64,000 nucleotides of DNA from Utricularia gibba (Eukaryota > Streptophyta > Magnoliopsida > Lamiales > Lentibulariaceae): assembly GCA_002189035.1 (NCBI GenBank), contig NEEC01000020.1:1488001-1552000 (forward strand). The letters are read 5' to 3'. Numbering within the stretch: position 1 is the stretch's first letter; every line of letters begins with the position of its first letter. The position numbers and the translations under genes are program-made. The notes below the pieces were generated by a model. The model saw only the letters and a program-made list of their open reading frames with translations, ran no database searches and was not told where the DNA came from. Positions 20,588 through 30,116 of the stretch are shown here, one piece after another.

Positions 20588-21590
20588 AGTGAATCTTGTA
20601 AAATCATAAAGGGAGAAACCATGCTCATCTTAACCATGGATACAAGTTTTTGTGTCATTGATGGTTATAGTGGTAACACAATACAGCTAAGGAAGAAGCC
20701 AAATGCTGTTACAATGCACGTTATCGGGTAGTATCTTTGTTGTTAACTGCATTGCGATTATCAGATTTGTATTCATTATCTTGTTTCATAAAGTCATTCT
20801 CTGGATCGCAGCAACAGCTCTGTTCCAAATTTAAAGAATTTGTATGTCTTACTCTCTTGCAAAGATTCTTGGCGCCTCTACTCTGCTAGGTATTTGATGC
20901 AGGTAAGTGGCTTATCCTTCTTTACTTTTTTTGCGGATACTCTTTCACAAAATGCATCTTTTATCAGCCAACAAGCAAATCTATTCACAGGGTGAAGCTC
21001 TCCAAACCCTGCTGCTGGACTGGCTATTTCAAGAAAAGATGAAATAGTCGGTGGATTAGTTGTATTTTATCAGAGAGGGGAACTGGGAATCAGGTAAGTC
21101 CTTCACTTCGAGTTATCAATCAAAGAGTTGTCGAAACTGTCACTCACTTTTGACTGCACTGCAGATCTCTGCCTTATCTAGAAGGGTTGAGGGAGCTCCG
21201 CTTTCATGTTGAACTCGAGATGGAACTTCAATTAAATTCCAGAGCTGCAGAAGCTCATTACCTCCACAGAGGAAGGAGATGTTATATTGGTAACTATGGA
21301 ACAATTTTTACTGCTTTGGAAAAATGATCCATCACATTCGGGCTAATTTTCCAGGCATGATGACGCATCGTTGTTGCTGTTCAATGGCACAGGCAGATGG
21401 CTGTGAAGTACTATTCATCAGTGTGCTGGATGGTGAAAATACTTTCAGGTTTCTGTTCTTTATGCAATTGATTTCCTGCCTGTCATCATTTCATCCAAAG
21501 GCTGAACGGCTTGTCTTGCAGATCCCGCATTCCTCACATGATCGGCAGAAAAGGAAAAGAAGGCAAAGGCTTAATGTAAATGTTGTGGGA
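20588..21590 (+). pseudogene. Lgl/tomosyn-type WD40 pseudogene, 3' exons
   Basis: The exon cut at 7,903 resumes after AGTGA and reads, in the same frame, ESCKIIKGETMLILTMDTS, FCVIDGYSGNTIQL and VTMHVIG to about 20,728. Further exon-like blocks follow. About 20,812-20,901 reads NLKNLYVLLSCKDSW. About 20,990-21,092 reads RVKLSKPCCWTGYFKK, then a 1-bp frameshift, then DEIVGGLVVFYQRGELGIR. A block from 21,165 reads SLPYLEGLREL. A block near 21,380-21,448 reads CEVLFISVLDGENTFR. A short IPHSSHD block begins at 21,523. GT/AG dinucleotides flank most blocks. The KPCCW and LVVFYQ.GE.EIRSLP-like motifs are typical of plant Lgl-family proteins. The C-terminal SNARE-like part is not seen. Confidence 0.72.
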
Positions 21591-21680
21591 AAGTACATCA
21601 AGTTGTTATAAACTATGGCAAAACTAACTTGAGGAATCATTACAAAAAATGCTTAAGAGGTAAATGCGATGATATTTAGA
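21540..21680 (+). pseudogene. BED-type zinc-finger fragment, hAT-like
   Basis: In one frame 21,575-21,665 reads CKCCGKVH...INYGKTNLRNHYKKCLRGK, with the C-x2-C, YG.(S/T)NLR.H and terminal Cys of BED fingers found at the start of hAT transposases. It directly abuts the last WD40-like exon and follows a Lys/Arg-rich stretch. Only this finger is recognisable. It may be the edge of an old hAT insertion. Confidence 0.5.
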
Positions 21681-21739
21681 TAATAAATATCACTAAATAA
21701 TTCTTATGAAAAATAGAAAATAAATTAATTAGAATATCA

Positions 21740-22680
21740 AATTTAGCATAAATATTATTCTCTATTTGAATTCCTCTTCAAAGTTCTGAATGGTAAATTT
21801 TCAACTTACACAAATGTATAAAATCAATCTTTCCAAGGCTATAAGTTTTCACTTATCACTTTCATTGACCTAAAAAAATAATCACATAATATTGACTTCA
21901 TAAAAGATCTTAACATTGAGATTGCAGAAATATAATTGGATGCATTATCATGATTAATGTTAAATATATAATAAAAAATAGAATATATAATGCCTAAAGT
22001 GGTAATAAATTCATCATTTGTACACGTATGTGTGGAAAATCCAAAATCTAAAACTCAAGTATCATCTTTTATAGTATCCATTTGCAATTGCGATAGGCTG
22101 TCAAAATGAAAAAATGCAAACCATCACACATTAACCCAAATTTTCATTTCACTGAATAAAAAATAGAAACTAGTCATGCTTTTTTTTTGTCAAATTGTTT
22201 TATTGCAATTCTAATTGTCTTTCTAGACATCAGATTATGTAGGCTACAATCAATATTCATATAAATGCCTTATAAATGGATTTTTTAATTCAAAAAAAGA
22301 TTTCTCACTAAAAACAAAGCAAGTACATAATTATCTTGACCAATATTAAAATCAAATAAAAAGTGGAAATGTTACCACTGATTAAATTTAAAATTGTTTG
22401 TCTCAATGAATTATAAGTTTTATCTTTATGTTTATTTATAATATAACATATAAATTTCAGAGTAGATCCACTCTTACTATGATCATAGATAATGCCATAA
22501 TACTTTAAACATATCTTTTTTGCTCTTTATTATGATTGAAATACCCTTCCAATGAATGGAGGAAGCATAACGTTTTCTTAAAGTGAAAGACACACCTTCA
22601 CCTTCACTGGAAATGCCAATTGCACAAGAAGTTTCTTCTTCATTTATAGGCATCAAAGTTTGATGTAATTTTTTCATTAA
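21740..22680 (-). pseudogene. Decayed copia gag/protease remnant
   Basis: On the minus strand, 22,054-22,000 reads LDFGFSTHTCTNDEFITT, resembling the copia protease site (W-LDSGCS-HM) with Ser and Cys changed to Phe. Further upstream, at 22,677-22,483, an open stretch ends in KSKKDMFKVLWHYL, plausibly the basic region and first half of a gag zinc knuckle. Stops are frequent between them. The call is tentative. Confidence 0.4.
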
Positions 22681-23109
22681 AGGTTACGAAAATACATTCT
22701 TGATATATTAATAGTCTCAATAATCATCAAAATGAGATAAACCGAAAAACTAATAATCCACAGGTAAATTCAGAAAACATGTACGTTGAGTTTTTCTTTA
22801 GACAATTAGACAGCTTGGTGTTAAAAGGCTTGCGATGCACTGTAAGGCGTGAGTAATGCTTCAATTGAACACAAAATAGCTAAGAACAGCATTCTAAGTG
22901 AAGAATGGGCTTTTTCATCCATTTAATGAGCAATAAATTATATGCCTCTAAATCATATTATACCTCAATTATAAAATCCTAATGGCCCAAGCTCTAAATG
23001 GGACAAGCCCAAGAAATTATTTTTTTAATGATATTATAAGCCCAACCCATTAAATCGCACTCCTATCCATCAACTATCAACTCGATATCTGGGTCGATGC
23101 ATCGTCACA
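22681..23109. other. Intergenic, nothing recognised
   Basis: No gene, RNA or bounded repeat seen between the copia remnant and the hAT MITE. Confidence 0.5.
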
Positions 23110-23117
23110 TGTGAGGT

Positions 23118-23788
23118 TAGAGCTGGGCACGGATACGGGTTGACCCATGTATCCGACGGGTTGACTCATGATGGGTCTGACCTATTACCCATAACCGTCG
23201 AAAACGGGTATGGGACGGGTCAGTTGTACATGGGTATGGGTCGACCCGAGGGTCAACCAAACTGGACCTATAATGTAATGTATCAAGAGGCTTCAACGTC
23301 TTTCAGATGCCATAATGGTATATTTACAATGCCTGGACATCAAGAGGCTTCAATTTATTTCAAGCACCATGGACATGCCATTGCAGTGCCTGGAACACGT
23401 TTGCTTCAATGTTCTCCAAGCATTGCGGACATGCTATTGTGGTGCTTGGAAGACACTAGTTTCAATATTATTCAAGCATCACAAATATGTCATTGCAGTG
23501 CTTGAAAGACACTGGCTTCAATATTTTCTAGACACCACAAACATACAATTGTAGTACCTGAAAGACATTAACTTTAATGTTCTTCAGACACCACAAATAT
23601 GCAAATTGTAATGCCTAGAATCTAATATTATTAGATTCTAAAAAAAAAAAAATGCTGACCCATGTCAACCCGTGACCTGGGACGGGTTGACATGTCCATC
23701 CCCTCAACCCGTACCCATCGAGTCATTTCATGTTTTACTCGGCAGATTCGACCCGTGAGCCACCGAGTCGGACCCATGTCCAGCTCTA
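23118..23788. mobile_element. hAT-type MITE with internal minisatellite
   Basis: 671 bp. The left end is TAGAGCTGGGCACGG; the right end, reverse complemented, is TAGAGCTGGACATGG. A perfect 8-bp duplication TGTGAGGT lies at 23,110-23,117 and 23,789-23,796, the length made by hAT transposases. Subterminal regions are full of 'gacgggt', 'gggtcgacccg' and 'acccgt' words typical of plant hAT ends. The centre is a minisatellite. No transposase. Confidence 0.9.
23285..23615. repeat. Degenerate ~60-bp minisatellite inside the hAT MITE
   Basis: About five or six units share a 'caccacaaacatgccattgc' core followed by 'agtgcctggaagacac' and 'ggcttcaat'. Units near 23,335, 23,370, 23,430, 23,480 and 23,540 differ by many substitutions. 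The open reading that crosses it is a by-product of the repeat, not a gene. Confidence 0.7.
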
Positions 23789-23796
23789 TGTGAGGT

Positions 23797-24390
23797 TGAT
23801 TTTATGACACTCGTATCATGACATGTGCAAGTCCGTGATTCGAGTATGTCAATGCTTCTTCATTATTGTCATATTTGTTAAATGCATGCTTGTCTCAAGC
23901 CACAATGGCTATTTTACTCACAATGTATCTAAAACAAATAAACTGAAAACCAAAAACACAACAAATCAAATATTCCCAATATTTAGTAAAAATATCTAAA
24001 TACATAATGTAACTCCTAATTGTATAACTCTAGTATAAATTAAATCATAAAATATATGAAACATTGTACTTAGCATAAGGTTTATATGAAAAAAATGACA
24101 TAGTTGTATGGAAACATTTCGAATTGTGCAAAACATGATTTTAGTAGGCAATGAGTCCTGTGAGATTTATGAATCACTAAAAAAATTAGTAATACGTAAT
24201 CCTGTTATATTAGAAAATGATATCACTCGAACTTACAATGTTGTATCAGTGAAACCTAATAAGTAAATAATTCACTTTTATTTCTCAAAATATTTGTATC
24301 TTTTCCTAATAATTCATTTGGAAAAAGTAATTTAAAAATAATTAAATTAAAAATTATGGTATTTAGGAAATGTTTTTTTTTTTTTGTTTT
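23797..24390. other. AT-rich intergenic sequence
   Basis: Nothing recognised apart from homopolymer T runs near 24,365. Confidence 0.5.
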
Positions 24391-24591
24391 ACTATGGGCA
24401 TTTGGCAAGTGCACGCTTGATTTGTATCACAAAAGCAATACTGAAATTGTTCTGGCTGTTGTCGCACCACTTTGATTGATATGCTTCAACAGGATAACTA
24501 AATTGAATGCCGTGACAATAAATAGCAGACGCCTAACTCCTCATTCGATAATCAAGAGAACACTACATTCAGATAAGGCCACTCGTTATTG

Positions 24592-24716
24592 CTGTAGGCA
24601 TGGAGCCTACACAGCACGGTGTTCTGCACACTGGAACTCAGGCATGTCGGCCGCTAAATGCTGAACACGGTGAAGAGCTTTGTTGATTGTCGTCGTTTGT
24701 GCAGGCTTCATGCCTA
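24592..24716. repeat. Long imperfect inverted repeat
   Basis: Left arm TGTAGGCATGGAGCCTACAC (from 24,594) pairs with the right arm whose reverse complement is TGTAGGCATGAAGCCTGCAC (ending 24,716), 18 of 20. An inner pair, CGGTGTTCTGCA and CCGTGTTCAGCA, extends the fold. The left arm is itself nearly palindromic. Its nature is unknown; it could be the core of an LTR or a foldback element. Confidence 0.55.
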
Positions 24717-24799
24717 CAATATGAGTTGATCAATGCTGACGGAAGGATGGCTTGCCACTTGCCAAGTTGTGTGGTGAGCTAGCTTCGTCTCCAGCAATT

Positions 24800-24961
24800 A
24801 GCACACAAATGTTGAAGACAAATATGGTTTCAAGTATTAGTAGATCTGGACTTAGTGGATAAAGTCCATATAGTAGGTGTTTTTATTATAGTAGTTTTGT
24901 GAGTTAGTTAAACAAGTAGTTAGTAGTATGTAATAGATGCAGAGAATTATGCTATAAATGA
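24800..24961 (+). other. Possible LTR promoter remnant upstream of copia gag
   Basis: AT-rich, with 'gttagttaaacaagtag' words and a TATA-like 'ctataaatg' at 24,952, just before a copia gag fragment. The position would fit U3/R of its 5' LTR. No matching 3' LTR or primer site was found, so this is inference. Confidence 0.3.
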
Positions 24962-26090
24962 TTGAAGTATGTAATAGATAGGGATGTGATCATGGAAAAC
25001 TTTGACTTACAGACATTCTCTTATTTCCTTGTTTACAGAAACATTCCTTCAAATGACATCGATATAATGTCATTGGATGAACTGAGTGGTTCACTACAGG
25101 CTTATGAAAGCAGGTTAAAGAGCGAGGAACTTGTTGTGCAACTTTTGCAAGTAACGATTGCTACCAAGTATGAATCCAATCATAAGGAAGGGATGTCTTT
25201 GAGACTTCAAGTTAGAGGCAGATTTTCTTATAGAAGTCGAGGAGGATGGCAAAACTAGCAACAATTCCATCAAACTTCCCTTGCTGAGAAGGAGCTTGTC
25301 TCATCCTCGAGGGGATAAGATAGAATAGCAGAGGTAGAGGAGAACGGAAGAATGGGAAAAAAACAATTAATAAGTCCAACATTGAATATTACTTTCGTTA
25401 TAAGAAAGGGCACTTTTCTTGGGAATGTAAGAATGCCAATACAGATGAAATCCAACAATCCAACATGACTCATGAAATGTTTAAGTAGGAGGAAAGTCCA
25501 ATTCTGCTCATGGCTATTAAAGAGAAAAATTCAAATCTTTTTAAACTATGGTATTTAGACTCAGGGGTGAGCAGTATATGAGTAGCTATAAGCACATGTT
25601 TATGATCTTGATGAATCTCATAGAAACAAAATCATATTGCGGAATTCCACCACCATTGAAGTTGCTAATTAAGACTATATTTTGATGAAATTGCATCATT
25701 AAAGTCATAAAGTTATCTTCAATGTGTTCTTATTTCCTAGTTTGAAGAATTTGACTCTTGGCTGAGTTCTTGAGAAGGGATATCAAATTTATTCTCATGA
25801 CACAAAATGATTATGTGGAATTCCTCCATTGAAGTTGTTGGCTGAGGCTCTATTTTGATGAAATTATATGTTCAAAGTCACAAAATTATCTCTAATATGT
25901 TGTTAGTTCTTGGTTTGAAGAATAATATTTTGAGTCTTGGCAACCTCTTGAAAAGGAATATCAAATTTATTCTCAAGAGAATAAATTTTGGAGGTGAAGT
26001 GTGTCACATTAAACTCTTGAGGCATTTTTGATCATGTGTGTGAATAGTTGGGGGTAAAAATAAACCTGACCTAGTTAGAATATATCAATC
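24962..26090 (+). pseudogene. Copia gag-protease remnant
   Basis: Open at 24,962-25,258 with the gag signature MSLDELSGSLQAYESRL. Downstream, other frames give NIEYYFRYKKGHFSWEC, a zinc knuckle whose first two Cys are Tyr and Arg (about 25,385-25,435). Protease follows near 25,545 (WYLDSGVSS). After that the 'phe-gln-leu-leu-glu-lys-gly' neighbourhood occurs twice because of an internal direct duplication (about 25,637-25,805 and 25,813-25,975). The duplication junction that defines the 21.6-kb unit cuts through this remnant at 25,982. Confidence 0.7.
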
Positions 26091-26099
26091 TAAACTGCA

Positions 26100-27849
26100 A
26101 CTTAAATTTTTACTATTGTATTTTCGATTGGAATTCCGATGTATGTATTAGTGTTTCCTTTATTTTATTGATTTTATTTAAATATGTATTTTTAAAATTT
26201 ATTATTGATGGGGCACAACAATTGTGACTATTATTTTCCATAGGGATTACAATATAAGTAACATTTGTAATATTCTGGATCATTATTTTTGAATAGAAAT
26301 GGATTTCAAATCAAAATGAAAACAAAATTCTTATACCTGACCTCAATTATCATGATTTATATTTTTATACCTGACCACAACAAAGACAAATCATATATTT
26401 AAATTGCAAAGGGCAAATATATTTTGAGGTAGTTCAACTTTAAGCTCGATAAACGTAATATGATGTTATTATATAAAAAAAGTGGTATTTTTTAATTAGA
26501 AAATGAATATCATGACCCAAACCTTATTAATTATTAAAAAATTATTTTCTCGATCAGTTATTCAAAAAAATTATTGCTTGCATTTTTCTAATAGATGGGT
26601 AAATACAGCAAATGTGCATTTGCAATGCTTGAATTTTTTTTTTTTTTATAAAGAAACATTACCACCTCAATGCATAGTTGAAGCACTTGCAATTTTTTTT
26701 CATAAATGCGCAGGCACCACAAACGAACATTTACAGTGATTGTGAAAATTTTAATTTCTTTATAAAAAGCATACGCACTTTAATGCAGCATTTGTGGTGC
26801 TCACAATTTTTTAAAAGAAAATGGGAAGGCAACGTCAGTGCACATTTATTGTGATAATTTTAATTTTTAGAGAATGGGGTCGCCGAGTTTAGTGCAATCC
26901 ACACACCCTCAACTTATTTTTTAAAAAATAAATTACCATGTTGATTTACAAGAAAAAAAAAATTGAAAGACATTCAATGAAATCTTTGAAGTTTTCCATT
27001 AAAGTAAAAAGGAAAAGAATGAATAATTATTTGGATTTGATTATCGCATTCGCCAACTTGGTGCATTAGGGGCCAATGAATTACTAATTTTAGAAAATTA
27101 GGTCATGCGGTTTAATGCAATATGTACTGACCTTGTTTTTTTTTATTAAAAAAAATATTTTTTAAAATAAATCACCACTTTGATTTACAAAAAAGCATTT
27201 GAAAGATCTCTAACGAAATCTTTCAAATTTTCTATTTAATTATAAGAGAAGAAGAAATATAAGTATTTGAGGGCCAATGAATCACTAATTCGTGTAGTTT
27301 GATTCAATCCATGAAGCTAATAAACGTAAATGATAAGTGATTTTGTGTTACTAATATTTGTGTTTTTTATGATTCACTTAGATGGGTTTTGCATTCTTTT
27401 AATCCTACTTTCCTTATCTTTTTAAAGAATTTTATATCTTCATACTATTTTGATCTTTTTGGAGTAAAAGTGTGTTTTGTGATTTTTTAGTACGAATTTG
27501 GAATAATTTGGAGGATTTTCGAACTACTTTGATGAGATTTGGTCTATCCGGATAAAGACTCGGTCAAAGATTCTCGAATAAGATAAGATTCGTATCTTAT
27601 CTTAGAAAATTTGGATCTTATCTTAGAAGATTTATATCAAATCTTAGAAGATGAAGATAGAAAATTTGATGTAAGTCCATCAAGAAAGCCCAACAAATCT
27701 CCACCATTATATAAAAATCCAAAGACGAAGATCAAAAGGGAGCCATGAACTAGATGTCGACCATATACTTTGTATCAAATAACAAATTCCTCCAAAGGAC
27801 TCGATCATGGGGGCTGGTCCAATTGCACTGTTCTAAAGTAGTTTATGCC
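26100..27849. other. AT-rich repeat debris before the rRNA pseudogene
   Basis: 26,590-26,830 holds short inverted 'gcaccacaaa'/'tttgtggtgc' blocks, weakly like the minisatellite of the hAT MITE. About 27,320-27,770 resembles an LTR promoter region (TGATAAGTG start, 'attatataaaaatcc' TATA-like box). It carries three 'tatcttagaa' repeats near 27,590-27,650. No gene is seen. Confidence 0.4.
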
Positions 27850-28385
27850 GTTAACTTTGATTTTTCAATGTCAAAATGCTTGCTGACTTGTATAGAAAAA
27901 CATTCAACTTGTCTAACAAAGTGGGTCACAGTGAACAGCCCCTGGAAACTTTTTACCAAAAAAACACGTCTTGGCAAAGTTGTAACACATGTATGGGGCT
28001 GATGCCTGCCAACTATCGGAAGGTGAAGGAAGTTAGTGATCTGATGATAGGGGAGCCCGTGATTAAAGCCTCAGTGAACGAAAGCTGTAATTATAACGAT
28101 TCTAAGTTAGTGAAATTCATTTTCGGGTAAGTTCCAAATGTTTAACGATCTGAGCACTATATCAAAGAGAGGATCGACATGTTTGTGAAAAATGCGGACT
28201 ACCTATGAAGCTTGATTGTTCCCGGGAACACCTGCATCGCTTAGGTGGAAGGCGAAGAGTGCAATACCACTCTCGAATAGCTAAGGTAGGATTCTAAGCT
28301 TGTGTCAGGAGCTATGGAAGTCTTAGGTAAGATAGTGTTCATGCAACATAGGCCTCCTAAAAGGGATTTATATATGCACATTCAA
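27850..28385 (+). pseudogene. rrn26: Mitochondrial 26S rRNA fragment (NUMT), unit 1
   Basis: Clearly large-subunit rRNA, domains IV-V. Landmarks in order: 'atgcttgctgacttgtatag', 'aaagtgggtcacagtgaaca', 'gatgcctgcc', 'cggaaggtgaaggaagtt', 'gtgatctgatgataggggag', 'ataacgattctaagttagtg', 'cgggtaagttcc', 'aacgatctgagcac' and 'atgcggactacc'. These correspond to universally conserved 23S segments. The extra 'gcttaggtggaaggcgaag' and 'taggcctcctaaaagg' blocks fit the plant mitochondrial gene. Many C-to-T and G-to-A changes and gaps show long nuclear residence, so it is not a functional rRNA. Confidence 0.88.
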
Positions 28386-30116
28386 ATTCGGAATTGCCTC
28401 AATTATCTTTCTTTTTTCAAAGAAAAAAAAATTAACTTAGATAAAATGGATCGATATAAGCACAATTATACGCCCACTCATATGCTACGTTTAAAAGGTT
28501 TTCCCAAAAACTATCCTATACACATTTTATTTTTATTAAATCAAAATTTTGGAATGAACAAATTGCATTTTGAAAAAGTTCATGGAAATCTAACAAATCT
28601 TGTGAACTAGTATCCATTTGAATGAGATGTCAAACGAAACTCCTTTTTGATTAACATTGAACTAGTATCCTAGCATTGAAATACTGAAAAAAACTATAAA
28701 AAGAAAAATTCTCAAGTATCTGTGATCATGACACGTCACTAGAAATAAGAACAAGAATTCCAACATTAGTAATTAACAATGCATTGATCAAATATCCGAC
28801 ATCTAAATGAAAATCATTATTGAGGACCCAACCCAAAGAAGGATGGCATAATGGATTGATCAATTACATACAACAATACTTTTTCTAGAGTATTGTACAA
28901 TGTTTTTTATACTAACTTTAAAATTAGGCATATATACATTGAAATAAGTTTAGGATGGATAAACTCTGAAGACACTCTAACCAAATATGGAGAGAACATA
29001 AATTTAGGAAAATTGAATGTCAGATAAAATATATAATATCATAGAAATTGAATTTGAATGGTGACGAGACCATAAATATTGATAATTTTAACTACTATTT
29101 ATTTGTTAAATAGAAAAATTAATTGGCAACATGATGGCTGTAGTTAACAATCAAGTACTCGTAAAGAGACACATACCACGAATATTTGTATTTGTTGTCG
29201 GGAAAAACAGAAGCCCTGTTTCTCTTAAGATAGGAACTTAAAATTGAACCAAAATTATAATTCACGTATATTGATATGTTATGTCCATAAAAGTAGCCAC
29301 ACCGAAAAAAAGAAAACCATGAGTGCCCATATATCAAAGGAATTCCGCTAAGAACTTGAAAGGAAAGTGAACTAAGGGTTGATTTCTTTTTCTAAAAAAT
29401 CGATCCTCATCTGCTTTTCACATCATGTTTATATACTTGCATAAAGTAAAAATAACAAGATAATAAAGTAAAAAACCATTGGTTCCCGAAACTCCATTTG
29501 AGGTGTAGGGTGCTTAGTGTGGGCTCCTGGACCCGATGCAGTGTGGGGTGCAAGAATGAATATCTGATTGAGGGATAAGGAGGTCTTTGTGACCATAACT
29601 CCCGTTGAATTCCATGGGGCTGATGTTCTATAAGATGTAGCTTCACAATAAAGGTTCTAACCTCCTCGGGCAACTTCTCTATACTCTTACTTTATTAGAC
29701 CAATTACGCTTTCATACCTTGAGGGTTACTAACAATTTCCTACGATGATCTCAACCCCCTTATGATGTGAGAGAACAATTTCATTCCCCATAACATTAAA
29801 CTTTAGCTTTGAGATGCCAATTAGTTAGGGCTAGGGTTCAATCCTATATTTTGTGTAGATGATATGAGATCTTTGGCATTATGACATTTTTTTATTGCAC
29901 TTTATCCAATGAAAAATGTTAGCTTGTACGTGATAACATTTCCATACTCTATTAGCTTGTGGACTGATACCATCAAAAAAAGCACAGCTTGATTAATTGT
30001 GATTGAAAATTGAAACTTAACTAAATATTGTGACTTTTATTTTCTTATTTCTAAAACAATATATCATAGTAACTTCTTATATTCTTCGATTACTAATTCT
30101 TTCATGTGACCAAATT
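28386..30116. other. Intergenic; two unidentified open stretches
   Basis: Reverse-strand open stretches at 29,119-29,337 (72 residues) and 29,407-29,673 (88 residues) have no motif I recognise and no clear start context. A 'gaactagtatcc' phrase repeats near 28,606 and 28,661. No RNA gene or bounded repeat is seen. Confidence 0.4.

Noticed and set aside
23140-23554. 121-codon open reading
   Set aside because: It is produced by the minisatellite within the hAT MITE.
27754-28610. Three forward open readings of 82, 84 and 102 codons
   Set aside because: They cross decayed mitochondrial rRNA, so they are not protein genes.
29119-29673. Two reverse-strand open readings (72 and 88 codons) that recur in unit 2
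   Set aside because: Recurrence comes from the duplication; no motif, signal or codon evidence for a gene.
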